Shown piece by piece: positions 5,840-13,567 of a DNA stretch of 23,704 bases. This DNA is from an uncultured Fimbriimonadales bacterium (GTDB lineage Bacteria > Armatimonadota > Fimbriimonadia > Fimbriimonadales > GBS-DC). Position 1 is the stretch's first letter, and the number at the start of each line of letters is the position of its first letter. The stretch covers positions 1 through 23,704 of the forward strand of contig CALGZO010000034.1 in the NCBI GenBank assembly GCA_937934465.1, read 5' to 3'. Position numbers and translations under genes: made by a program. The notes beneath the pieces are model-generated. The model was not told the origin of the DNA, made no database searches, and saw nothing but the letters and a program-made list of their open reading frames with translations.

Positions 5840-7141
5840 ATGGCAGATAGACGATGGCGTTGGCTGATGCCGGGCATCCGCATCAAGCGTTGGCTGATGG
5901 TCTCCAGCGTGGGCTTGCTGATTGCCTTGCTTGGGGTGTGGATGGGGCTGGGGGGTATGCCTGCCCGCTGGCTGGATACGGCGTATCGCCTCGTTGACGA
6001 GCAAATCCGCGCGGTCGCGACAACCCCACGCGCCGCACAAGCGATGCGCTGGGGCTTAGGAGGCGCGCTCATCGCTGCTGGACTGGGGGTCTGGTGGTGG
6101 GGGCTACGCTGCGCATGGCGCACGCTCGTCAGTATCTTACAGCCGCGCGCCAGTGGGCGTGTGTGGGATGTATTGTCGCGCCACTCGCTCATGATATACG
6201 GCAGGCGCGTGGTGGTCATCGGCGGCGGCACAGGACTCTCCACCATGCTGCGCGGCATCAAACGCTACACGGCGAACATCGTGGCGATTGTGACCGTGAC
6301 CGACGACGGCGGCTCGTCGGGCAAACTGCGTCAGGAACTCGGCATCCTGCCTCCAGGCGACATCCGCAACTGCCTGATTGCGCTCGCGGACGCCGAGGGC
6401 GCGATGACCGCCCTGCTCCAACACCGCTTCAAAGACGACGCCGGCAACCTCAGCGGACACTCAGTGGGCAACCTGCTCATCGCCGCGATGACCCAAATCA
6501 AGGGCGACTTTGAGCAGGCAATCCAAGAGATTAGCAAGGTGTTGGCGATTCGCGGGCGCGTGTTGCCCTCCACACTTGCCCATGTAACGCTCCACGCCGA
6601 GATGGAAGACGGAAGCACGGTGGTCGGCGAGACGGCTATCGTGGAGCATCCTGCGCGTATCCGACGCCTCCACCTCCATCCGCCCGACCCGAACCCGCCT
6701 CAGGAGGCGATAGAAGCCATCAAGCAAGCCGATGTCGTCGTGCTGGGACCAGGAAGCCTGTTCACCAGCGTCATTCCGAACTTGCTTGTGCCCAAAATCG
6801 CCGACGCGCTCCGCACTACCGACGCGATTCGGATTTATGTGTGTAATGTGATGACCCAACCGGGCGAGACCGACCAGTTCACCGCCGCCGACCATGTACG
6901 CGCAATCGAGGCGCACGCGGGCGGGCGCGTGTTCGATTATGTGTTGGTGAATAGCGCCATCCCTGCCCCAGAACTGATGGAGCGCTACCGCGCCAGCGGA
7001 CAGGAGCTAGTACACGCCGATACCGACCGTATTCGCCACATGGGCTACAAAGTCATCATGGGCAACTTCATCAGCCAGACCGACTATGTGCGCCACGACC
7101 CCGTGCGCCTCGCGGAGGCAATCCTGCGCTTGGCGAAATAG
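5840..7141 (+). CDS. yvcK: YvcK/CofD-like gluconeogenesis factor, membrane-anchored
   Basis: 433 aa, about 100 longer than Bacillus YvcK. The extra N-terminus has two hydrophobic helices (about 18-40 and 70-90, the second rich in W), so the soluble domain should be tethered to the inner membrane. The domain starts at about 122 with VVVIGGGTGLST. TVTDDGGSSGKLR (about 153-164), PPGDIRNCL and GHSVGNLL follow; VVLGPGSLFTSV and CNVMTQPGETD lie further on. These are the UDP-sugar-binding motifs of the family. YvcK proteins bind UDP-GlcNAc and influence central carbon flow and peptidoglycan synthesis. GAGGAG lies 9 nt before the ATG. It is the last gene of the operon and converges with the acyl-CoA synthetase gene. 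Confidence 0.93.
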   Translation: MADRRWRWLMPGIRIKRWLMVSSVGLLIALLGVWMGLGGMPARWLDTAYRLVDEQIRAVATTPRAAQAMRWGLGGALIAAGLGVWWWGLRCAWRTLVSILQPRASGRVWDVLSRHSLMIYGRRVVVIGGGTGLSTMLRGIKRYTANIVAIVTVTDDGGSSGKLRQELGILPPGDIRNCLIALADAEGAMTALLQHRFKDDAGNLSGHSVGNLLIAAMTQIKGDFEQAIQEISKVLAIRGRVLPSTLAHVTLHAEMEDGSTVVGETAIVEHPARIRRLHLHPPDPNPPQEAIEAIKQADVVVLGPGSLFTSVIPNLLVPKIADALRTTDAIRIYVCNVMTQPGETDQFTAADHVRAIEAHAGGRVFDYVLVNSAIPAPELMERYRASGQELVHADTDRIRHMGYKVIMGNFISQTDYVRHDPVRLAEAILRLAK

Positions 7142-7153
7142 CGCAGCGGCTAA

Positions 7154-7190
7154 TTGCCTTCGGGCAAACCCCATCCCCCAAAAGGGGTGT
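7154..7190. terminator. Hairpins between convergent yvcK and the acyl-CoA synthetase gene
   Basis: TTGCC-TTCG-GGCAA (7154-7167) is a 5-bp stem with a UUCG tetraloop on the plus strand. CCCC-AAAA-GGGG follows at 7176-7187. Neither has a T-run, so these are candidate 3'-end structures rather than classical intrinsic terminators. Confidence 0.4.
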
Positions 7191-7214
7191 TAGGAGTAAA
7201 GGCAGTGTCTATAC

Positions 7215-9161
7215 CTATTGTCGGGCGCAGGCACGGATTGCTTCCACGCTTTGGGGGTTCTCCAGCGCGCTGAGGTCGCCTGTCGGTTCGCCCAGGTAGG
7301 CGGCTCGGATGACACGGCGCATAATTTTCGCGTTGCGCGTTTTGGGCAGGTCGGGCACGGCGTAGACTGCCTTCGGCGTCATCGGCTTGCCCATCCGTTC
7401 TGCCGCCAAGTGCAGCAGTTCCTGCGCCAGCGCGTCGCTCCACTTGGCGTCGGGCTTCAACACGACAAAGGCTACCGCCGCTTGACCCTTAATTGCGTCG
7501 GGGACGCCAATCACGCCTGCCTCGCTGACCGCAGGATGCTCCACCAGCACGCTCTCGATTTCGGCGGGTCCGACGCGCTTGCCTGCGATTTTGAGGGTGT
7601 CGTCGGCGCGCCCCAGAATGTACCAGAACCCGTCGGCGTCCACCATGCATAGGTCGCCGTGATACCAGACATTCTCGAACCGCTGCCAATAGGTCTCCAG
7701 ATAGCGTTCGGTGTCGCGCCAGAAGCTGCGCGTCATGCCGGGGTTCAAGTTGCGCACGCAGAGCAGTCCGACCTCGCCGCGCACGGGCGCGCCCGATTCG
7801 CTGAACACCTCGGCGTCGACGCCCGGTACAACGGTATTGAAGCTGCAAGGCTTGAGCGGTCGCAGCACGGTGCAGCCCAAGATACCGCCTGAAATTTCTG
7901 TGCCGCCCGAGTAGTTGATGATGGGCGCGCGCTGTTTGCCCACATGCTCCAGCGTCCACAGCCACGGCTCGGGGTTCCACGGCTCGCCTGTGGAGCCAAT
8001 CAGGCGCAGGCTGGGCATTGGATGGCGACGGGCGTAATCTGCGCTCTGACGCATCAGCGCGCGGATGAGCGTCGGCGTAATCCCCAGCACGCTAATCCCG
8101 TGCTGTTCCACCATCGTCCACACGCGGTCGGGCGCAGGATAGTCGGGCGCGCCGTCGTACATAAACACTGTCGCCCCTAAAATCAGCCCGCCCATAATCA
8201 GCCACGGACCCATCATCCAGCCGATGTCGGTCAGCCAACTTATCGTGTCGCTCGGCTTGAGGTCAAACAGGTGATACATATCCTGCGCGGCTTTGATGGG
8301 GAAACCTGCGTGGACATGCAGCGCCGCTTTGGGTTTGCCCGTCGTGCCTGAGGTGTAAATCATCATACAGGGCGTCTCGCTATCGAGGGCGGGGGCTTCG
8401 TAGTCGCCGTAGTCCAGCAGGTCGGCGTAGCGCACTTCCAGCGCGGGGTCGAAGCGCAGGTCGCGTTGAGCGCGCTCGACGGTGAACACGCGCTGCACAT
8501 GGGACAGTTCGCGCAGGGCGGCGAGGGCGGTCTCTTTCGCGGTCGCGACCTTGCCGCGTCGGGGGAAGCCGTCGGCGATGAACAGCCAGCGCGCCTCGGC
8601 GTCCTGCATGCGCGTGACGATTGGCTCCGCGCCGAACCCTGAGAATAAAGGCAGTGCAATCGCGCCGATACGCGAAACGGCTAACAGCGCAATCGCCGTT
8701 TCGGGCACGAACGGCAGAAACAGCCCCACGCGGTCGCCCGCCTGCACGCCCTGTCGGAGCAGTCCACGCGCGAGCGCGTTCACCTCGTGCAGCAGCTCGG
8801 CGTAGGTGTAGCGGCGCGTCTCACCCGCCTCGCCCTCCCACACCAGCGCAAGCGCGTCGCCGCGCCCCCCCTGCACATGGCGCTCCAGCGCGTTGTAGGT
8901 CCAGTTCAGCTTGCCTCCGACGAACCACCGTGCGAACGGCTTGCCCGCGCTGACATCCACCGTCTGCGCGTAGGGCGTATGCCAGTGGAAGCCGATGTCT
9001 TCAAAGAACGCTCGCCAGAACCAGTCGGGGTCGTCGATGCTCTTTTGTAGGAACGCCTCGTAGGTGGGGAGGTTGTATCGGCGCATTTGCGCCGTGAGGT
9101 TCGCCTGCGCGATAACGGCGTCGTCTGGTCGCCACGCGATAGGTAGATTCAACTCCTGCAT
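7215..9161 (-). CDS. AMP-forming acetyl-CoA synthetase-like acyl-CoA ligase
   Basis: 648 aa, the size of Acs. An N-terminal Acs-type region (FWRAFFEDIGFHW, WFVGGKLNWTYNALERH) precedes the AMP-binding P-loop YTSGTTGKPKA (about 269-279). Then come TDIGWMMGPW, NYSGGTEISGG, WYHGD and GRADDTLKIAGKRVGPAEIES, and the acetylation-site motif LPKTRNAKIMRR (Lys about 612). It activates a carboxylic acid with ATP and forms the CoA thioester in the cytoplasm. In true Acs the motif after the hinge is WWQTETGG; here it is NYSGGTEISGG, so the acyl pocket differs and acetate should not be assumed. The ATG at 9161 is chosen because GGAGG lies 9 nt upstream; an in-frame start at 9209 has none. Divergent from the DUF1028 gene. 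Confidence 0.87.
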   Translation of the reverse strand: MQELNLPIAWRPDDAVIAQANLTAQMRRYNLPTYEAFLQKSIDDPDWFWRAFFEDIGFHWHTPYAQTVDVSAGKPFARWFVGGKLNWTYNALERHVQGGRGDALALVWEGEAGETRRYTYAELLHEVNALARGLLRQGVQAGDRVGLFLPFVPETAIALLAVSRIGAIALPLFSGFGAEPIVTRMQDAEARWLFIADGFPRRGKVATAKETALAALRELSHVQRVFTVERAQRDLRFDPALEVRYADLLDYGDYEAPALDSETPCMMIYTSGTTGKPKAALHVHAGFPIKAAQDMYHLFDLKPSDTISWLTDIGWMMGPWLIMGGLILGATVFMYDGAPDYPAPDRVWTMVEQHGISVLGITPTLIRALMRQSADYARRHPMPSLRLIGSTGEPWNPEPWLWTLEHVGKQRAPIINYSGGTEISGGILGCTVLRPLKPCSFNTVVPGVDAEVFSESGAPVRGEVGLLCVRNLNPGMTRSFWRDTERYLETYWQRFENVWYHGDLCMVDADGFWYILGRADDTLKIAGKRVGPAEIESVLVEHPAVSEAGVIGVPDAIKGQAAVAFVVLKPDAKWSDALAQELLHLAAERMGKPMTPKAVYAVPDLPKTRNAKIMRRVIRAAYLGEPTGDLSALENPQSVEAIRACARQ

Positions 9162-9181
9162 GCTTCGTCGCCTCCGCGTAG

Positions 9182-9210
9182 AGGATACCTCAAACGACTT
9201 CGAGCGCAAA
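9182..9210 (-). promoter_or_regulatory. Possible promoter of the acyl-CoA synthetase gene
   Basis: TTTGCG (9210-9205) and TATCCT (9187-9182, preceded by GG) are 17 bp apart on the minus strand. The leader would be about 15 nt and include the GGAGG at 9175-9171. Confidence 0.4.
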
Positions 9211-9234
9211 CCCGAGTGTGCGCGTCGACCAGAG

Positions 9235-9242
9235 GGTATAAT
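9235..9242 (+). promoter_or_regulatory. GG-TATAAT box upstream of the DUF1028 gene
   Basis: GGTATAAT ends 15 nt before the ATG at 9258. A start site 6-7 nt downstream would leave a leader of about 8-9 nt with no Shine-Dalgarno sequence. No good -35 is seen. Confidence 0.55.
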
Positions 9243-9257
9243 TTAGCCACGCTAAGC

Positions 9258-10184
9258 ATGATGGAAGCGCGTGTAGCCGATTTCGGTACCTTTTCGATAG
9301 TGGGCGCGGATCCGCGCACAGGCGAGGTGGGTGTGGCGGTCGCCTCGAAGTTTCTGGCGGTCGGCTCTGTTGTGCCGTTCGCGCAGGCGGGCGTCGGCGC
9401 GATTGCCACGCAATCCTACGCCAACACCACTTATGGGGCGCGTGGGCTGGCACTGCTGCGCCAGAAGATAGAGCCGCGGGTAGTCATCCAGCGATTGATT
9501 CGGAGCGACTCGCAACGCGAGCAGCGTCAGGTGGGCATCGTCGACGCTCGCGGGCGCAGCGCGACCTTCACAGGCAAAAACTGCCTGCGCTGGGCAGGCG
9601 GTATCGCGGGCAAACACTTCGCGGCGCAGGGCAACATTCTCACGGGCGAAGCGGTGGTGCAGGCGATGGCGCGGGCGTTCCAAGACACTTCGGGTGAACT
9701 CGCGTTGAAGCTGATGGCGGCGTTGGAAGCGGGTGAAGCGTCGGGCGGCGACGCGCGCGGCAAGCAATCGGCAGCGATACTGGTCGCCCGCGCCAACGGC
9801 GGCTACGGCGGCTTCGACGACCGCTACATCGACCTGCGCGTGGACGACCACCCTGAGCCAATCCGCGAACTACGCCGACTGCTCACCCTGCAGCTGCGGT
9901 TCCGCCGTCAAGAGCAAGCGTTTCGGCTCTACGAGCGCAAGCAGTATCAAGCGGCGGCGCGCCTGTTCGCCGACATCATCCGCGACGCGCCCGACGACGC
10001 CAACGCCCACTACAACTACGCCTGTATCCTCGCGCTTGCCAACAGCCCCAAAGCCGCTCTACGCAGCCTCCAACGCGCCTTTGAGCTGGACAAGAACCTC
10101 GCGCGGCTCGCGACAAGCGACCCCGACCTCGCGTCGCTGCGCAACACGCCCGATTTCAAAGCCTTAATCAATCAATACCTGTAG
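9258..10184 (+). CDS. DUF1028-family (Ntn-hydrolase-like) protein with C-terminal TPR-like region
   Basis: 308 aa. Residues 8 to about 200 are a DUF1028 domain: FGTFSIVGADPRTGEVGVAV, ASKFLAVGSVVPFAQAGVGA, ATQSYANTTYG, and later GNILTGEAVVQAM and YGGFDDRYIDLRVDDHP. The fold is related to N-terminal-nucleophile hydrolases; its substrate is unknown. The last 90 residues look like TPR helices (RLYERKQYQAAARLFADIIR, ANAHYNYACILA, DPDLASLRNTPDFKALI). Many DUF1028 proteins instead end in a peptidoglycan-binding-like domain. No signal peptide is seen. Two adjacent ATGs (9258, 9261) are possible starts; neither has an SD, and the next gene's SD overlaps this stop codon, so the two form an operon. Confidence 0.82.
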   Translation: MMEARVADFGTFSIVGADPRTGEVGVAVASKFLAVGSVVPFAQAGVGAIATQSYANTTYGARGLALLRQKIEPRVVIQRLIRSDSQREQRQVGIVDARGRSATFTGKNCLRWAGGIAGKHFAAQGNILTGEAVVQAMARAFQDTSGELALKLMAALEAGEASGGDARGKQSAAILVARANGGYGGFDDRYIDLRVDDHPEPIRELRRLLTLQLRFRRQEQAFRLYERKQYQAAARLFADIIRDAPDDANAHYNYACILALANSPKAALRSLQRAFELDKNLARLATSDPDLASLRNTPDFKALINQYL

Positions 10185-10193
10185 GAGGAAACT

Positions 10194-11672
10194 ATGCCAA
10201 CCATCTATATTCCGACCGCGCTGAGACCCTATGCGGATAACCGAGCCTCGCTTAGTGTGGAGGCGTCCACCGTCGGCGAGGCGATGCAACAACTGACCGA
10301 CGCCTTCCCCAAACTGCGCCAACATCTGTTCAAAGAGGATGGTCAGCTGCGCAGCTTCGTGAATCTATATTTGGGCGACGAAGATGTGCGTCATCTGCAA
10401 GGGTTGGACACGCCCCTCGCGCCCGACGCTGAACTGACGATTGTGCCGTCGGTGGCGGGCGGCAGCGCGACGACGCTCGATGCGCCTCAAGTCCGCAGCA
10501 TCATCGACGACGCGCGCCTGCAAAGCGTCAGCCTCTCGCAAGAGGAGGTGCTACGCTACAGCCGCCACCTAATTATGCCCGAAGTGACGATGGAGGGTCA
10601 GCGTCGGCTCAAAGCGGCGCGCGTGCTGCTCGTCGGCACGGGGGGACTCGGCTCGCCCCTTGCGCTCTACCTCGCCGCCGCAGGCGTGGGTACTCTCGGA
10701 CTCGTCGACTTCGATGTGGTGGACTACTCCAACCTGCAGCGGCAAATCATTCACTTCACCAGCGATGTCGGACGCCCCAAACTCCAGTCTGCCATCGAGA
10801 AAATTCAGGCAATCAACCCCCATGTGCATGTGATTCCGTTCGAGACGCGCCTGACCTCGGAGAACGCGCTGGAGATTCTGCGCGACTTCGATGTGATTGT
10901 GGACGGCACTGATAACTTCCCGACGCGCTATCTGGTGAACGACGCCTGCGTGCTGCTGGGCAAGCCGAATGTGTACGGGAGCATCTTTCGGTTCGAGGGT
11001 CAGGTCTCGGTGTTCTGGGCGGAGCGTGGTCCGTGCTATCGCTGTTTGTATCCGGAGCCGCCGCCGCCCGGTTTAGTGCCGAGTTGCGCGGAGGGCGGCG
11101 TGCTGGGCATACTGCCTGGGCTGATTGGGCTGGCGCAGGCGACGGAGACCATCAAACTTATCTTGGGCGTGGGCGAGCCGCTGATTGGCAGGCTGCTGCT
11201 GTTCGACGCGCTCGGCATGCGCTGGCGCGAGCTGAAGCTGCGTAAAGACCCGAACTGCCCCGTGTGCGGCGAGAACCCGACCGTGCGCGAGTTGATCGAC
11301 TATGTGGAGTTCTGCGGTCTGCGCGGCGAGGAGACCCCCACCGAAGCCGACGGGCTACCCAGCATCACGCCCCAAGAGCTGAAACGCCGACTGGACGCAG
11401 GCGAGCCATTAGTGCTACTCGATGTGCGCGAGCCTTATGAACTTGAAATCAGCCGCCTGCCCGAAATCAAGCACATTCGCATGGCGGAAGTGCCTGAGCG
11501 GGTGCATGAGCTCAACCCTGCCGACGAGATTGTGGTCATCTGCCGTTCGGGCGGGCGCAGCGGGCAAATAACGCGCCTGCTGCAGCAGATGGGCTATCGG
11601 CGCGTGAAGAACCTCACAGGCGGCATGAACGCCTACGCGCAAGAAGTGGACCCAAGCCTGCCTGTATATTGA
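10194..11672 (+). CDS. Ubiquitin-like/E1-like/rhodanese fusion (MoaD/ThiS-MoeB/ThiF-rhodanese)
   Basis: 492 aa with three domains. Residues 1-90 are a MoaD/ThiS-type ubiquitin-like fold ending in VAGG (GG at 89-90). Residues about 115-375 are a MoeB/ThiF adenylyltransferase: RYSRHLIMPE, GTGGLGS (148-154), DFDVVDYSNLQRQ, DGTDNFPTRY, zinc cysteines CYRC (281/284) and CPVC (355/358), and PSCAEGGVLG with Cys298. Residues about 390-492 are a rhodanese domain with active site CRSGGRSG (C450). Such enzymes activate a carrier C-terminus and load sulfur for molybdopterin, thiamine, cysteine or tRNA thiolation. Here the carrier's GG is internal and would be unusable without proteolysis, or the domain is now regulatory. 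AGGAGG overlaps the previous stop, 5 nt before the ATG. Confidence 0.9.
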   Translation: MPTIYIPTALRPYADNRASLSVEASTVGEAMQQLTDAFPKLRQHLFKEDGQLRSFVNLYLGDEDVRHLQGLDTPLAPDAELTIVPSVAGGSATTLDAPQVRSIIDDARLQSVSLSQEEVLRYSRHLIMPEVTMEGQRRLKAARVLLVGTGGLGSPLALYLAAAGVGTLGLVDFDVVDYSNLQRQIIHFTSDVGRPKLQSAIEKIQAINPHVHVIPFETRLTSENALEILRDFDVIVDGTDNFPTRYLVNDACVLLGKPNVYGSIFRFEGQVSVFWAERGPCYRCLYPEPPPPGLVPSCAEGGVLGILPGLIGLAQATETIKLILGVGEPLIGRLLLFDALGMRWRELKLRKDPNCPVCGENPTVRELIDYVEFCGLRGEETPTEADGLPSITPQELKRRLDAGEPLVLLDVREPYELEISRLPEIKHIRMAEVPERVHELNPADEIVVICRSGGRSGQITRLLQQMGYRRVKNLTGGMNAYAQEVDPSLPVY

Positions 11673-11683
11673 GCGACGGGGGG

Positions 11684-12769
11684 CTACTCCAAGCGTCGCA
11701 GGAGCAGCAGCCCCCCAACGCCGAACAGCAGATTGGGCGACCACGCCGCCAGCATCGGCGGCAGGAACCCGTAGTTGCCCAGTATCTGGAACAGCAGCAG
11801 CGTGTTCCAGAACACGAACACCAGCACGATGGAGAGCAATACCCCCACGAACCCGCCCGCGCGCGCGAGCAGGAAGCTCAGCACGGGCGCACACAACGCC
11901 AACACCAAACACGCCGCTGGAACCGCCGCCTTGAGATGATAACTCACCTCCAGCTGGCGCGTATCTAACCCCATCTCGCGGTTGCGAGCAATCTGCTCGC
12001 CGAGTTGGCGCATGGTCTGCTCCTCAGGCGTCGGCGCGGCGAAAAAATCCTGCAACGCAACCTGCAGGTTAATCACCAGCCGCGCCGATTGCTGCACATC
12101 GGCGACCTTGCCGTCCGCTTGGTAGTAATGCACTGTCGGCTCGTAGAGCGTCCACACGCCGTTGTGATACTCGCCGCGCGGCGCTTGCACCAGCAGCCAC
12201 TCGTTCGGCGCGCGCCGCTCGAACATCAGCACATCTTCCAGCACGACGCGCTCGCCCTGTTGCTGCGCGACGCCGATGCCCACCATGTAGTTCTGCGCCC
12301 TGATGACCGCGTTGCTGGTCAGATTCGGCACGGGAGCGAGCAGGAATATCTTGTTGCGCAACTTATTGAACTGCTGCATCGTGGGGGGCACAAGATACTC
12401 GTTCAGCGCGAAGTTCGCCAGCGAGAGCAGGACGCCTATCAGCACCATCGGCGCGAAGATACGGCGCAGGCTCACGCCCGCCATGCGCAAGATAGTAATC
12501 TCACTGTCGCGTGTGAGGCGGTTAACTGTGAGCGCAGTGCCCACCGCCGCGCCGACAGGCAGGCTCAGCACCAGCAGGTAGGGCGTGTAGTACAGCACCA
12601 TCTGCAGCACTGCCGAAAGGGGCACGCCATAGTTGAAGAACCACGGCGCATAGTTGAACAGCAGATTGCCTATCAGCATCAGCAAGATGGCGAAGACGCC
12701 GATGCCCAGCGGTGTGAGCATCTCGCGCGCGATGTATCTATCCAAGCGTGTGAAGGGCGGAAGGTTCAT
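11684..12769 (-). CDS. LptF/LptG-type (YjgP/YjgQ) permease
   Basis: 361 aa, the family length. The topology is classical: three N-terminal helices (about 15-40, 52-80 and 100-122) with LDRYIAREML at the start and LTRDSEITILRMAGVSLRRI in the coupling-loop position. A periplasmic beta-jellyroll region of about 150 residues follows, then three C-terminal helices (VPAACLVLALCAPVLSFLLA onward). LptF and LptG form the membrane part of the LptB2FG complex that extracts lipopolysaccharide from the inner membrane. Only one copy is present here, and no lptB or lptC is adjacent. Its start overlaps the stop of the upstream TPR/zinc-ribbon gene (ATGA), so the two are translationally coupled. It converges with the E1-like fusion gene across an 11-bp gap. 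Confidence 0.88.
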   Translation of the reverse strand: MNLPPFTRLDRYIAREMLTPLGIGVFAILLMLIGNLLFNYAPWFFNYGVPLSAVLQMVLYYTPYLLVLSLPVGAAVGTALTVNRLTRDSEITILRMAGVSLRRIFAPMVLIGVLLSLANFALNEYLVPPTMQQFNKLRNKIFLLAPVPNLTSNAVIRAQNYMVGIGVAQQQGERVVLEDVLMFERRAPNEWLLVQAPRGEYHNGVWTLYEPTVHYYQADGKVADVQQSARLVINLQVALQDFFAAPTPEEQTMRQLGEQIARNREMGLDTRQLEVSYHLKAAVPAACLVLALCAPVLSFLLARAGGFVGVLLSIVLVFVFWNTLLLFQILGNYGFLPPMLAAWSPNLLFGVGGLLLLRRLE

Positions 12770-13527
12770 GACGGTTGGCGTAGTACCCAGACGATTAGCC
12801 CCACCGCGAGACTAAGCGTGAGCAAGATAGCGAGCAGGGCGTTGAGTCCGATTAGTTGCTCACGCCAGAACAGGCTCAGCGCGCCGCTGCTCACCGCAAT
12901 GACCCACACCCAGACGGCGCGGTGCGCCAGTTGACGCGGTATCCAGTGCCCTTTGACGAGCAGGGGGAGCATTAGTTTGTGGCAGCGTGCGCATCGCACA
13001 GCGCCGAGCGGCTGACGCGCCCCACAGTGCATGCAGGGCGTGTAGCCTAACTTCGGATGGCTCATCAGCTCGTTCTGCCACATCTGCAGGCGTCGCTTCT
13101 CGTTGGCAGCCATAACAGGGGCAGTCTGCACGGCGCGCTCCAAGTGGCAGACCGCCTGCTCCAGCAACCCATGCTTGTAGCACACTTCCGCAAGGTGGAT
13201 GAGCGCGCCATAGTTTTTGGGGTCGAACTCGTAAGCATGGCACGCCTGCTCGATTATCTCGGCGTCCATCTGCGCGTGCGCCGCGCGATTGAGATAGGCG
13301 CGCGCCATCGGCAGGACGATTGCCCCGCCGCCCAGCGTGACGAGCGAGAAGAGCGCGGCGTGCGGAAAAGTATTTCGCGCGCTCGCGAACGCCAGCAACA
13401 GCGCGACCGTCGAGCCAACAGTCGCCTCACCCACCGTAATATCGCCCGTGATAGACCAGTTCACCAACAAGAATATCCAAGCCGCAGCGAGCAGCCATAC
13501 CACCATCGCAGCGAACAGCGCGTCCAT
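12766..13527 (-). CDS. Membrane protein with TPR-like segment and zinc ribbon
   Basis: 253 aa. Two or three hydrophobic helices occupy residues 5-78. A TPR-like helical hairpin follows (ACHAYEFDPKNYGALIHLAE, HGLLEQAVCHLERAVQTAP), then a four-cysteine zinc ribbon, CMHCGA...CARCHK, at about 165-183. Two C-terminal helices complete it (about 203-222 and 226-248). I do not recognise a named family. The TPR and ribbon should lie on the same side of the membrane. The start has no Shine-Dalgarno sequence; TAGAAT (13541-13536, preceded by GG) ends 8 nt before the ATG, so the mRNA is probably leaderless. The stop overlaps the LptF/G start, which suggests an envelope-related role by context only. Confidence 0.75.
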   Translation of the reverse strand: MDALFAAMVVWLLAAAWIFLLVNWSITGDITVGEATVGSTVALLLAFASARNTFPHAALFSLVTLGGGAIVLPMARAYLNRAAHAQMDAEIIEQACHAYEFDPKNYGALIHLAEVCYKHGLLEQAVCHLERAVQTAPVMAANEKRRLQMWQNELMSHPKLGYTPCMHCGARQPLGAVRCARCHKLMLPLLVKGHWIPRQLAHRAVWVWVIAVSSGALSLFWREQLIGLNALLAILLTLSLAVGLIVWVLRQPS

Positions 13528-13567
13528 CGATACAAATTCTACCCCTCTGCAAGGGTATGCTTGTAGT
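13528..13567. promoter_or_regulatory. Compact divergent, back-to-back leaderless promoters
   Basis: On the minus strand GG-TAGAAT (13543-13536) ends 8 nt before the ATG at 13527. On the plus strand GG-TATGCT (13554-13561) ends 6 nt before the GTG at 13568. The two boxes face away from each other with only 10 bp between their GG ends. TACAA (13531-13535) and TTGTA (13561-13565) add outer symmetry. Each gene's -35 position would fall on the other's -10 box or start region. Confidence 0.55.

Noticed and set aside
7215..9161. Acetoacetyl-CoA synthetase or strict acetyl-CoA synthetase assignment
   Set aside because: Core ligase motifs are clear, but the substrate-pocket motif matches neither well enough to give a gene symbol.
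12005..12934. Long plus-strand open frame opposite the LptF/G gene
   Set aside because: It encodes a low-complexity, Arg/Gln/His-rich product with no recognisable domain and lies antisense to a well-supported family. GC-rich codon bias produces such frames.
13337..13567. Extended N-terminus for psuG
   Set aside because: The extension runs antisense through the divergent membrane gene and its promoter; PsuG similarity starts right after the GTG at 13568.
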